A stretch of DNA of 64,000 bases from Climacium dendroides (Eukaryota; Streptophyta; Bryopsida; Hypnales; Climaciaceae). Shown here piece by piece: positions 1 through 11,814 of the stretch. The notes below the pieces were generated by a model. It was given only the letters and a program-made list of their open reading frames with translations. It had not been told where the DNA came from and did not search any database. The stretch is from positions 31,623,213 to 31,687,212 of the forward strand of contig OX467084.1 in the NCBI GenBank assembly GCA_950106755.1, read 5' to 3'. How positions within the stretch are numbered: the first letter of the stretch is position 1; each line of letters starts with the position of its first letter. A program made the translations under genes and the position numbers.

Positions 1-1135
1 GGATTAAAAGACTTCAAATCACTTTTACAATTTTAACACCCTCATACGTGATGTTGTTGTGTTTTCTTTCTCTATATGATTCGTAACATGTGTAGTTTGA
101 ATTTTTATAGTTACAATTCAAAAGAATGATGTGACTTATCAAAGTGTTGGCTTTTGTTCAATGTAAAGCAAATTTCTAGAAGCTTAAAAGGCCATGGACA
201 TTTAGGGGTTAAAGAATTGATTGGTGGCTATGAAAGTCATTTTGTTTTGGTACCATGTGAATTGTTGACTTAGAAAAAACGCAAATGCACTCATTGGAAG
301 TCAAACTACTATAAAAGACCTTCTCTTTTCACACAAAACTTGGAAGATGAATAGTTGCACTTCTATCTTTCATGGAGAGATTCTTTGTCATTCAATGGTA
401 AGAAAATGTCCTCAACATTGTTTCTGGGTTAAGCATCTTTCTTCTTTAGAAAACTCAGTAATACGTACCATAATGAGGGAATATACAGTATTCAAGCAAC
501 TCCCCTCCAAAATTGGATGAAAAAATGTTTTTTCCCATCCATCCGAAGGACAAATCCTTTTAACCCTAAATTTGCTCTTCCACCCCAAATGCCACCAATT
601 CCCCGCCTCAGGGAAACCTTCACAATTCTCAAAAGAGAATGGTGCGGCTCAAAAGTTTCATGTTTTCAACTCGAGAAACTCAAGAATTGGAATTTGAAAG
701 AGGGAGCTGAAAGAGAAAGTAGCAGGTGCCACATGGGCCACAAAGACACAATCATTGTTTTCGATTTTTACACATTTTTTTACAACTTGCAAGTAGAAAA
801 ATTTTAGGAGACCTATGGTTACAAATAGGTGCCTGTGTCCAAAATCTTTGAAAATTTATAAGTAATTCAACAAAGCTTGAAATTTTTTGTTTAAAACACT
901 TGTGTTAAATTCTATATTTATTTTCTTTTCTTTGAAAAATGATCCAAAAGTATTTCTATGCATGAAAACCTAAGAAAAGGAAGACAAGTCCTTAGATGGT
1001 TGCTTTTAGAGAATACCACCTTACACTAAATATGTATAAGTTCAATATAGTGCAAAGCGTTCTCTAGAATCCTAAACTCTAAAATCCTAGACTAAAATTA
1101 AATTCTAGTGGGCTAAATTATCTACCTTACTATGG

Positions 1136-1501
1136 CTAATCCCAGATGCTCCAGATTGGCTTTGTTGCTGGCCGTTCCACTACTATCTTGCTTTTTGTTT
1201 GTGATGGCTTGGAGGCCTCACAGTGTAACAATGGTTTAGCTCCTAATGTCGGTGCTTGGCATCTTGCTTTGGGGTAAAAACAAAGTTTCTTGGAGGGTAT
1301 CTTGGAAGCTATTGGCTTACCACCCTTCATCTTTCCCTTTTGAGGCAAACCATGTTTCTTCATTGGCCTCTTCTTGAGTAATGCATGGACCTCATTTTCT
1401 AGGTAAATACTCTTCCTCTCACGAGGAGGGTCCGGATATCTTTTTCCAGAATGATTTAAATGCCAAGATTTAGGAGATATGGGAGCCATTGGTAATGCCA
1501 T
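1136..1501 (-). CDS. Conserved small basic ORF inside the end repeat
   Basis: This is a 121-codon open frame, rich in Lys, Arg and Pro, of no family I recognise. It is supported by conservation: the right-end repeat copy at 62784-63086 encodes nearly the same protein, including the stretches SPKSWHLNHSGKRYPDPPRE and KKRPMKKHGLPQKGKMKGG. The left copy is the intact one and ends in WSIWD. The right copy has a TAA where the left has a Gln codon and later a TAG where the left has Trp. There is no signal peptide or membrane segment. It may be a nucleic-acid-binding product of the repeat, but the function is unknown. Confidence 0.4.
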   Translation of the reverse strand: MALPMAPISPKSWHLNHSGKRYPDPPRERKSIYLENEVHALLKKRPMKKHGLPQKGKMKGGKPIASKIPSKKLCFYPKARCQAPTLGAKPLLHCEASKPSQTKSKIVVERPATKPIWSIWD

Positions 1502-2325
1502 AATTGAGTTCTAGATTCCCTCAAAATGCAAAGAGAAGGGCTACATTTTGAAAATCTTCAAAATCTAAGAATCTCTTTTAATCTCTTTGTCTCCTTTTGC
1601 CGATCCCTTGTTTTTTCTTGTTTATTTTCATGCTATAAAGGGGCATCAATTTTTTTTTTTTAGTTTTTCTCACTTGACATGCCAAGTGTGATAACCTTAG
1701 AAATCAAGCCTATATTTCAATTTCTTAACCTTCATACCTACTATTTCAATTAGATTTGCCATGCGAAAGCCATGAAGAATCTTGTTTTATTTTTGTATTT
1801 ATTTAAAATTATATGGACCATTTTTGTTCCTTTACATTATTTAATTTCTCACTTGACCATGTTATGTTTAACATTAAATACTTCTATTTATCATTTTTTA
1901 CAATTTCATTTTTATTTCTGCAATCATTCATATATATTTATATGCTTTACATGATGTTTTGACCTCTATTTTATTTGTCCTCTTGTTATTTCTTTTGGCT
2001 ATAATTTTTTGTAGCCATTTTGTTTATTAATCTATGAATTTAGACAAATTACAAATGTGTTATATGAAATATAAGTCCCATAACTCTTATAGAAAGTATC
2101 TGCAAGGTAAAAAGATTTTAATTATTTCTAAATTTGCTTCAAATTGGTTTTGAAGACATAATTTCAAAAATTTATCAAAAATGTAATTTCTATCTTTAGC
2201 AATTGAAAATTTCTATGATTGTTCAAACTTGTAATGGCATTCATTTTTTTGGAAAAGTACATATACATTATATTGACAACATCAACACTTTTTCCATATA
2301 CTAAACTTTACAACACTATGCAATA

Positions 2326-2535
2326 CTAAGCACTTTGCACTATTTTCTTATAACTTTTGTTTGATAATAGCAATTTTAGTTTAGAATATAAAAATTGAAA
2401 GACAACATGATCTAGTTTGTTTAGAATTTTTTTGACAAATCTTTTTCCCACCCAAGATGTTACCTTGATTTGGATAGTGACCATGAAATGGTTGATTGTG
2501 CATTTAGGGAGTAATGCTCTTAATGTGTATTTCAA
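2326..2535 (-). pseudogene. Conserved 69-codon remnant in the end repeat
   Basis: This short Lys-rich frame is matched almost residue for residue by 60773-60982 on the plus strand in the right repeat copy (shared stretches include LPKCTINHFM and KLKLLLSNKSYKKIVQS). Conservation in two copies suggests a piece of a former coding region of the repeat. No known domain is recognised and it is probably a fragment. Confidence 0.25.
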
Positions 2536-4645
2536 GATGCTATGAATCTATGATTGCCCTCAAAACAAAAAGCTCCATATTTTCACATTAATAATCCAAA
2601 TGGAATGAATCAAAGCTTCCCATGTAGACAAAAACATAATCTACAAGAAACAAATTTTTAAAATTTTATTTTTATTTCAATTTTTTGTGGACATTTTTTT
2701 CGTTAGACTTTCATGTTTTGAGGTTACTGTAGCATAAAACTTTCTTCCAAGCACCAATTGAATTAGAAATGATATTCCTAAAAAAGCATGTGCTCTACTA
2801 TTGTATGAAAAAATTTCAAAAAATCATGACAAAAATTCAAATTGTAGGAGATTGTCCAAAATCTATTTTGTCCCCTATAGGAACAATGGAATTGTAGGGG
2901 TTTAAAAATGAAAGATATACTAATTAACCACAACATATTACCCATTCCTAGAGAGAAAAAAAGTTTTGAAGAAGGAAAAAATTAAGAAATTACCTCTCTA
3001 CTTACAATAAGACCTATAAGATCATTTTGGGTCCAAAATTATAAAAAATAGAATTCAAATATTCTTGATCTAAAACTATGACTCATAGTTTTTTTTTTTA
3101 CTAGTTCCATTTTCACTTAAAAATCATGTAATAATAGTCTTTATGAAGTGAGATATGAGTTCCCAAATCTAGAATGTGAGAAAAATCAACATGACTTTGA
3201 CCACTTATAAATCTATAAATTTAGTATCAAAAACATTTTTATGACCTACTTTTAATCAACAAGAAATTCAATCATTAACTCACTTTAAAAAATGATATAT
3301 TTAGCGTCCATTCAGTGTGAACTACCAATACTCTAATGTAATCAAGGGACCATACAATGAGTTAACTATAAGTTGGGTTTGGGCTGATTTTTTTGATTGG
3401 GGTTGAGTAGTATATTTTTAATAAGAAAGGTGGGTTATATAATAGGTTTGTTTGAGGTGGGGTTAGATTTTCAACCTACATTTCACATTGTTTAAACAAT
3501 GGGAGCATCAATTATAAACAAAGTGTTGTAAAATTTCATCCCAAAAAAGTTTGTAAATTAGAATTGACTTTGCTGATAGGAACTTTTGTTCAAACCATTT
3601 TTCACCTACAAAGAAGCATTGATATTCATACCCAAAGTGGAGAATAGGCACCATATAAACTTTAGCTAAAGAGGTCAAACATAGTTTAAAATGTAGACCA
3701 TATGTAATGTAAAGACATTACAAACTTAAAATGTTCAATAAATGACTTCACTATAGAAACAAAGAATGTACCTATCGATCCAATAATCAGAGTATTTTGG
3801 CAACTACCTTGGTCATTGGAGGGCTTTTAGGGTTAAAAAAGTATTCCTGTCAAGATTGAGATTTTGTTCTCACAAAGAGGAGACTAATCCTAAAGGAGTA
3901 AGGAGGGATTAGAAGCCCCTGCCTTGTATGAATAAAAAATTTTACAATTATTTTTCAAAGATGAAATCCCATGTCTTCTATTAGTGCTAATAATTTGAGA
4001 TTTTTTTGTGAAAATTTTAAATCACCAAGGAAAAAATGAAGAAAATTAATATCAAGTTCAAAATATCCTCAAATAATTGAAAAAAATTCACCATAGATTT
4101 ATATGATAGTGAATGACATCTTGGTATAAACCAAAGTTGTCATAAATCTAAATATCTATAAAAATCTAACCAAGTTGCTGTTTTAAGTAATTTAAATTTA
4201 AAAAAAATTCCTTTTGAAGTCTGATTTTAGCATGAAAATTTTTGATTTTGAAAACAATTGATTATGATTTTTCTATTCAAGATTTTATGCAACGATGTCC
4301 ATTGCAATCTTGACTTTGTGTAATGTTGAGCGTTCTTGGAAATGAACCTCAAATTCACTAGATCTTGGAGAAAAAATCACATTAGAAATTCATTGAAAAA
4401 AAATTTGTAAAGTAGATTTTTAGAAGCCATAAATTGATAGGGGTTATTTGTTCTAAGCTCTTTATCTTCATATTTTTTTGGTTACCAATTTTTTAGATTT
4501 GACTTAAAAAAATTGGATTGAAAGACTTTAAATCATTTTTGTAGTTTTAAACCTTTCATGATCAAACATTATCTTTCAAGCCAAGACGTGATGTTGTATT
4601 TTCTTTTCCTATATGATTTGTAATATGTCTAGTTTGAATTTTTTT

Positions 4646-6120
4646 GGTTAGAATTGGGTAGTGGTGCCGTGTTGTGAATTTGTACATAATATAAATTTGC
4701 ATTGATATACTATTATAATAAAATTTTATGATTCAAAAAGAAAAACTTAATGATGACGCTTTTAGTGGCTTCAAGGTAAGGTTTGTAACTGACAAAGAAT
4801 GATATAAAGATTTCAACATTGGATTAACTTCATTAATTTGAGTTAGTCTTCTTAATTCTATAGAATTTGTGATTTGTTATGAAGTTTGATTTTCAAATGT
4901 TGAAGTGGAGGATTTTTATGGAGTTGCAAGATCCAAAGTTTCAATCAAAAGCGGAGCTAGAGCTTTTTTTTGTCTCAATTGCCGGATCAGCCAACCTAGC
5001 CAATATTAACAATATTATGGCAAGTCCGTCCACGAGAGGAAGGTGGTCTTTCTTGGGCGCTGAAATAATCTACAAAGAGATGTCCGTGCTTCGATGATCG
5101 TGTTTCAAATTAATTATGTTGAAGCAAGCACTCAAGATGCAACTTTTAAAAGCAGTTTTGAAGGCCCAAGTGAAGAACAATACTATTACATGGTTAAATC
5201 AATTAGAGGAAATCCTGGCCATCAACTTTGGTTAAAAGGGCTAGTGAATCCTTTAACAAAGGCTAAACGTACAAATTATATGACTACTATTGTTTGGTGC
5301 ATTTTGATGTTCATACAAATAAAATAATATTCTTCTTTGACTTTAATTTTTACCTATGTTTGGCTTTTATTCTAGTGTAGTGATCATTTCATATTTTGTA
5401 GTTCATCCATATGTTTAAAATTGAAGGATAGAGGTTTAAACAAGATTTACCTATTAAAATTTAATTTTGGTGGTAGTTTGGGCCTCTGGAGGTGAATTAG
5501 AAATTCTCAAAAGACTTTCCTATGACTAATGAGGATTTGAAGACCCATGGTAATTGTACATGGGTTTCCTCCCTACCCTAGGATTTATTTTCGTAGGTAA
5601 GTTCAATTTTTTCTTTACCTAGTCGGATTTGTATGTAAAGAAAGTTGTGACTTTGAAGAATCATAGCTTCTAATGTATGTTGAATTTTGCAATGAAATTT
5701 TGAGGTTTTGTTTATGAAGTTCTTGTGTTTCTAAAAATTCTATTTTTGCTTAATTTGAAGTTATAAGTGAAAAATTATAAGTGAGTGAGTGGAAGAGGAT
5801 CTACTGCTACCAAAATAAAGAGGAGCAAAGATTTGAGCAACCACCTTGACTTGTAGATTTTACCTTTTTTTTTAGATTTGAAAGCATTAGAATAATCTTC
5901 TATATCTTTTTAAGAACTCAATTTTCAAAGCATTTGAAACATTTTATTGAAAGTTATGAGAGTTTGAAAGAATGAAGGTCTGGTGCCTTTCTATTTGGAG
6001 AATTTGAGTGAGTTTTGCTGGTGGATGCATTTGGTGCATGTTATTTCCTTTCTTTTCCTTGCTTAAGTGTTGTTTGGAGAAGAAGATCCAGTGTGGATTT
6101 CTTGGATTTTGTCTTAGTAC
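4646..6120. other. AT-rich spacer between repeat and CACTA element
   Basis: Apart from the possible coding remnant at 4879-5327 I see no gene, RNA or structured repeat here. The right border is the CTT target duplication (6121-6123) of the CACTA element that follows. Confidence 0.4.
4879..5327 (+). pseudogene. Possible gene remnant, unrecognised
   Basis: Two overlapping frames (4879-5097 and 5094-5327) together read like one decayed coding region with a frameshift near 5095. The first contains NIMASPSTRGRWSFLGAEII. The second contains FEGPSEEQYYYMVKSI and then GNPGHQLWLKGLVNPLTKAK. The composition looks protein-like against the AT-rich surroundings. I do not recognise the family, and no splice sites or promoter can be assigned. 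Confidence 0.3.
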
Positions 6121-6370
6121 CTTCACTACTAGAAAAATCAACGTTCAAATTCACAAAAAATATTGATTTGGATGTATTGATTTTTGTTAAAAAGGACGTG
6201 TTGATTTGGACATTGTTTTACAATTTTTTGTTGATTTTTTTAAAAAAATTGAAATTTTTTAGAAACCAATCAATGGGGGTTGCCACGTGGCAGCCCACAT
6301 GGTAAATTGCCCACATGGCGGACTACCACGTAGGCAAACACATATATGGCAGTCCGCCACATGGGCGGGG

Positions 6371-6437
6371 TGCAAGCAAGGAGGTTTGAACCTTGTACCC
6401 CTGCTTAGGGGTGCAAGGTTCTAACCATTGCACCACA
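6371..6437 (-). repeat. tRNA-like Pol III promoter module (SINE-head-like)
   Basis: On the minus strand there is a box-A-like TGGTGCAATGGTTAGAACC followed about 35 bases later by a box-B-like GGTTCAAACC. This is the spacing and order of a tRNA-derived internal promoter. A full tRNA cloverleaf is not apparent, so a SINE head is more likely than a working tRNA gene. Confidence 0.35.
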
Positions 6438-6506
6438 TGTAATAACATATGAATATTTGATGAACTAAAAATTATCTATGGGCTTTTGACAATCTTTTGT
6501 CATTCA

Positions 6507-6880
6507 TTTTTTCAACTCAGCCTACTTTGGGGGCTATTTTCGCATAGTAAATTGTCTTTTTTCAGAAAACTTTGAACTAAGAAAAGTTGGAGATTCAAGT
6601 TAACTTTCATCTACAACAATATGGTTGTGATTTTAAGTCTCCAATTGAAAGTTATGGGCAAATTTCAGAGAGGGTGCTTACGAATGTCATAAAGAAATTT
6701 CATTCCAACCCCTCTTTGAATTTTGTACATAACTTTTCATTGGAGACTCCAAATCACAAGTAGATTGTTGGAGATAAAAGTTAACTTGATTCTCCAACTT
6801 TTCTTAGTCAAAGTTTTCTAAGAAAAGGTACTTCACTATGCGAGAACAACTCCCAAAGTGGGATGAATTGAAAAAACACT
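6507..6880. repeat. Foldback (MITE-like) inverted repeat
   Basis: Two arms of about 170 bases (6507-6680 and 6710-6880) are imperfect reverse complements. They share blocks such as AGAAAACTTTG, AAGAAAAGTTGGAGA and TCAAGTTAACTTT. The centre is near 6694. It lies inside the CACTA element and could fold as a long hairpin. No target duplication was identified. Confidence 0.65.
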
Positions 6881-8807
6881 GAATTTAAAATTACTAAGTT
6901 CATAAAAAACATTCTAATTGCACATAGTTTGTCAAACTTGGTGTTTTAAACATTTCTTGCATGAAATTATAGTAGAAAAAAATTCAATTTAATTTAAGAT
7001 ATTATGAGTATTTGGCAAATATTTTACTAAGAGGTGATTTGTTGACAATTTATATTCAAGTTCTTGTAATTTAGAACATAGAGTTTGAATAGCTCTAAAT
7101 TAGAATTTGAAAAATCTTAATATAGAATTTAAATATTTATGAATTTAGAATTTGAATTTAAAAAAATTAAAAGTAGAATTTAGACCCCTTAAGAATGAAG
7201 TAGCCTTTTTTGATTAAATAACTATTGTTTTTGGTCATATATATTTAGACATTGAATTCCCATTTTTTTCCTTTAAAATTTTTGCACAACAATGTGATGA
7301 AGGGATAGATTTTGATTACATCATGAGAAAGTTATTGTATGATGTATAAGTTTTCTAGCTCTGTGTGCATGTAAGCCAAGTAGATCTAAATGTACTTTTA
7401 AATAAATAGGAATTTGAAATTTATTTTCTAAAGTATTAATTTTGTGAAAAGTTTCAAATTATTTTATATAGATCAGGGAGGTGAAATTTAGGAAGAATTT
7501 TAATTTGAAATTTGAAATGGAATCTCTACACTAAAGTAAACTTCAAAATTATTTATTGAATGCAATTTTAAATATTTTTCAATTTAAAAAAAAAAGGATG
7601 CAAATTGTTTATTACAATATATACATTAGTATATTACAACCATTGGGTTTGGAAATCTTTAGTTTCATACCTAAAATTCTTTTTATTGAATATTATAAAT
7701 CATTCTCAATTTCTTTCAACTTACTATTTTTTGAAGTATGAATATGAGATATTTTTTGTTGCAATGTTTAATATAGATTCTCTAACATATTCTTTAAGCA
7801 TATGATAGGAAGTTGCAAATTGTAGAATTGATATATACATTAATTTTTGGATAAAATGCTGAAAAAATGAAATCTAATTATTTGGGATGAATGAAATACT
7901 ACGCTTTTTGAAATCAAGCATCATGATGTTGCAATTGGTAAAATTTTTTATTTTATAATTTCAAGAGGGAGTAATAGGTCAAATTAAGTATACTCTAGAT
8001 TATCTAGTTAAATTTTTTGAAAAAATAAATATAAATGAAGATTTCAGCTTGCTATGAAGACTAATATTTAAAAGCAATTATGGGCCTTAACATATGAAAG
8101 AATATGGAGATTAATACTTCAAATTTGAATAATTCTATTAAGTAGTTCAATTTGAATTTGGAACTATTCATATTTGATTATTATAAAATTAAAAACTTTA
8201 ATATAATCAAATTATTTGAATCAAAGTTGAATTCAATTCTAAATTTAATTAGAACTTCACTTAAATTCAAAATCTAATTGAAAATAAAATACAATTTAAA
8301 CTCTAAATTCATAATTTCCAAAAATTTCAAAGACATTCCAAAAACAATGCAAAAACAATCATATAACAATATTAAAACAATCCTAAAACATTCAACAAAA
8401 ATCTGTTGATTTGATTGTTGCACACTTACACTATTCAAATGAACAAAAATTTGTTAACCATTTTGTTAATTAGTGTTCAAAATTTCAAATCAACAAAAAA
8501 CTGTAAAAATGGTCATTGCAGTATCCAAATCAACAAGTTTTTGTTGATTTTTTGTTGATTTTTTGTTGATTTGGACGTAATTTTCTACTAGTGCTTCCCC
8601 CATGGTAGACTTTGTTCCATTTTGTATTTTGTAGTTAAGCACTTTTAATTCGTAGTTGTATCATAAATATGTATTATTTGAAATGATTACTTTAAAGGAT
8701 TGAAAATGTTATTCATTTGGTGAAGCAATGACTGCAAATGTTGATTCTAGGCAATTTTTTGCATAAGGCATAAAAGTATGCAAAGTAATTATTTAAATAA
8801 TTTTTTT

Positions 8808-9040
8808 CTTGAATTGAAGCATTTTGTTCTATATAGGGGCACATATTTTTTTTTGGTATTTTAGAAAAATATTAGTCACTTCAAATGGAAAAATTGGTCA
8901 AAAATTGAAAAAAATATATATTAGGAATTTCCAGATTTTCAATTTTTGACCAATTTTTCCATTTGAAGTGACTCATTTTTTTTTCTAAACACCCAAAACA
9001 AATATGTGCACGTAGCTGTAACAAAATGCTTTAATATGAA
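8808..9040. repeat. Foldback hairpin with near-perfect core
   Basis: Arms of about 100 bases face each other across a short AT spacer. The inner 37 bases of each arm, starting AGTCACTTCAAATGG on the left, are essentially perfect reverse complements. The outer parts (TATATAGGGGCACATA on the left, TATGTGCACGTAGC on the right) are diverged. It is a MITE-like foldback or a small-RNA hairpin source. No coding content is seen. Confidence 0.7.
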
Positions 9041-11140
9041 GTCAAATGGGGCATGCCCGAGTTCTCAAAAAGCCTAAACTAGCCTCCTTGAGCGTTTGGG
9101 CCTTGAGTAGTAGAGCTTGTTGATCTATGTAGTAAGAACTCAATGAACTTCTGCAATTACTATTGCAAAGACAATATCTTTTTCATTTCTGGATTTTACT
9201 CACACTTGGCAATTGGATCCACATACTAGATCCCACAAGTTCGAATCTCTCACTACAGTCTCGAAATGCATAACTGTGGCCAGTCTTGGAGTACATGTAG
9301 CTGTTGTCACTTTTCAAAGAAGGACATTGCATTCAAGAGCATTGTACAGTTTGTAAAGAATTGCAAGATTAAAAATGTAAATTAAAAAGGTTTCACTGTT
9401 TAACGAAACACACCAATTCCTGAAGATTAAACAATTAGGACATTCTCAGGCTGAAATTCCTGTCCAAACAGTGCAGCATTTGTTAACACATTCAGTCACC
9501 ACTGTACAAGCCATTGGAGCTGGAGCACACAAGCATCACGAGATCAAAAACAGTTAGCTGAATTTCAAACAAGTGAGTGAAAGAAAATGCTCACCTAGGT
9601 CAGTCAGGTGCTCGCAAACATACCAGTGAGAGCGCAGGCGAAGGCGGATCCAAGTTGCACAGTCTCGGCTTTGGAAGAAACTGGCGTTTCTCTTCTTGAG
9701 TCTTGAAATCATATTTGAGGTTTTCGTCTCACATTCTCAAAGTTTCCGACGCTAGCTATGTCTCTCGGCATAGTTCAGTGATCATACATGTCATCGTGAT
9801 CAAAACTAGCTGGCTGTCATATATTAAGCAGCAGCTGACTTGGTATCTAACTCCTTCGGATTTGCAAGACTGAACCGAAAGCAAGCCGTCACCATCCCGT
9901 CTTCTAGCTAATGTATATATTCCTATGAATGCATTTCGAAATAACACAAGTGAAGCTCTGAAAGTGTTGATAGAAACAAACGATCGAAGTGCAAGACTGC
10001 ATGCCAATCCAGGGAATCAACACTAAAATCTATGAACGAAGCCCCCAAACAGGGAGGCATACATCAACAGTGATGAAAGAACTCACCCATAATGAACCGT
10101 AGCTCCAAATGCCTACACCACACTTAATTTGCAGGAAGCACTCAAATATGATATCGAGACTCGAGGGGATGAACGCCAGATGGAGTGGCACTCGGTCTGT
10201 GCATGTGTAAGTGAAAAATAAATGAAGCTCGGCAAGTGCTTTATTCTGTTGACGTCCAGCAAAACCGAAAAAGCAACAAGAAAGTTACCAAGTATTTGAA
10301 CTGCTGAAAAAGGGGGTGACGTGAATACAGCATGATCAGTGATGAAAGAACTCACTCTCTGGACGTGCAGAACCTTGTCCACAACCCACAGTGAACTCAC
10401 ATCGATCAATTTCTAAGTCACATACATGAAACTCACGAAGCTTGTGTTCTATTCTGAGCGTCCACGAACTGCAAACTCAAGAAACCTAACACTGATAAAA
10501 ACATACAATCAAGTAACAAAACGACGCACACTGGATTCGATGAGCAACGGTGACATTCGGTAGAACTTAAGTACTCGCTCGCTCACAACCTTGTCTAACT
10601 TCACCAAACCAGTGAAACCACACCCCTCCCCCGACATGCACATGCACCACTCCCAGCAATGAAATAGTTTCCGCTGAAAACCAATCGAGTACAAAACGAC
10701 ACTCCGGTCGTCCCTAGCCATATATTGTCGTTGGTAAGTCTAAAGAGCACTCTTAATTCCTAGCAACTACAATTGTCAAAAAAACAAATAGATAGAGAGA
10801 CTGCATCAGCACCTGTGTTCAACGACGCCTGGAACTCCCTCCTGCCTTGCTTTGAGAGCTCAAGTTGAAGTGAGTTTCAGATCGCAGCGTGACACATGTG
10901 CAGGACATGTGCACAGATCCAGCTAGGCTGGAGTCCCTCATCACAAGGCGGCACAGAAGCACATGCAGCACAGAGCACAAAGCAAGCAGTGACTTACGGA
11001 AGAAACGCTATATTCAAAATTTTGGGAGTTTAGGACTCTCCCAAAATAATATTGTCGATTTTGATACCAATACGAATGGATGTTTTGTATATAATTTAGG
11101 TTGACAAATATTAGACATACTAATTTTTTAATGTAATTTC
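9041..11140. other. Higher-GC unassigned stretch
   Basis: GC rises from about 9.4 to 11.0 kb compared with the flanks, and the phrase TGATGAAAGAACTCAC occurs twice (near 10070 and 10340). No frame has recognisable domains and no convincing exon chain was found on either strand. A 10-base hairpin (ATTTTGGGAG and its complement) sits at 11018-11047 near the edge. It may be host DNA flanking element A, possibly a piece of a disrupted gene, but this is not shown. Confidence 0.3.
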
Positions 11141-11154
11141 CATTAAAATGAGAG

Positions 11155-11814
11155 TGTAGTGACATACAAAGTCTCTAATTCGAACATTAGGTCAAATTTC
11201 AAGCACCAATGCTAACATTAATATACAGAAAATCTTTACTTTTTGAACACCAAGTCATGAGCTTTGAAGTTGGTTGTAAAGGATGGTTCATGTCATTCAA
11301 ATGGTCCGAGTTCAATTCCTATTGAATATGAATAAGCGGTTGAGGGACAGGCATGACTTGGTGCTGCCTAATGACCTATGCATGCAGCTAGGAAAGTTGT
11401 AACAATCAATCGGCCCCCTATCCGAATTGTGACAATTACTTAACACAATTATCAAACACATAGTCATTATAACCACTATCCATTTTTTCCAGTTGCTTCA
11501 AATTATCAATAATATTCATCATAGATATTATAACATAAGTGCTTCAACAAAAATAAATTAAAACATAGAAAAAAAATAAAACTCAAATGTACTTAGAAGC
11601 AATTTATTATAATTGAAATTGAATACTCTTGTTTTGTAAAAACAAAAGCTACATTTCAAAGCATATAAACAATACCAAACTATAAATCTAAACCAACAAA
11701 ATTAAAGTATATGCCATCTATTGCAATATATAAATTCCATCCATTACACACAATATGTAGATGGGAAATACAAAATAAAGCATACCACATATACCCTTAT
11801 GTACATATGGCTTC
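11155..11814. other. A left subterminal non-coding stretch
   Basis: This is AT-rich DNA downstream of the transposase-like gene. It holds a small tRNA-like module with box-B-like GAGTTCAATTCC at 11309-11320. The module is enclosed by inverted CACCAAGTCATG at 11248-11259 and 11352-11363, so it may be a SINE or mini-foldback. Nothing else is recognised. Confidence 0.35.

Larger units (their letters stand above)
1..4645. repeat. Diverged repeat unit, left copy
   Basis: This stretch is an inverted, diverged copy of the DNA at the right end of the window. Bases 1-742 match 59770-58999 on the opposite strand, and about 740-4510 matches 63545-59790. The first 130 bases recur in direct orientation near 4510-4640, so the unit is bounded by a direct repeat like a long-terminal-repeat element or a tandem array. 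No reverse transcriptase, integrase or gag motif is visible, so a non-autonomous LTR-type element is only a guess. The rest is AT-rich with no other gene support. Confidence 0.6.
6124..8593. mobile_element. CACTA (En/Spm-type) DNA transposon, non-autonomous
   Basis: The left end reads CACTACTAGAAAAATCAACG. The right end, reverse complemented, reads CACTAGTAGAAAATTACG, so the ends are terminal inverted repeats of the CACTA class. The 3-base target duplication CTT lies at 6121-6123 and 8594-8596. Subterminal copies of TTGTTGATTTGGAC and its complement AAATCAACAAAAA cluster near both ends (about 6160-6220 and 8400-8580), as expected for transposase-binding subterminal repeats. No transposase frame is present in the 2470 bases, so it would need a transposase from elsewhere. 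It carries a tRNA-like promoter module and a foldback. Confidence 0.85.

Noticed and set aside
517..807. 96-codon frame and its partner at 58979-59263 as a gene
   Set aside because: Both lie in the repeated flank, and the two copies differ by many changes including insertions; similarity is what two repeat copies would show without coding constraint.
1..4645. Calling the window-end repeat a definite LTR retrotransposon
   Set aside because: A direct repeat is visible, but no primer-binding site, polypurine tract or polyprotein was found, and a tandem repeat would look the same in this window.
9225..9250. tRNA T-arm-like AGTTCGAATCTC
   Set aside because: No matching acceptor stem or box A at the right distance, so no tRNA gene is called.
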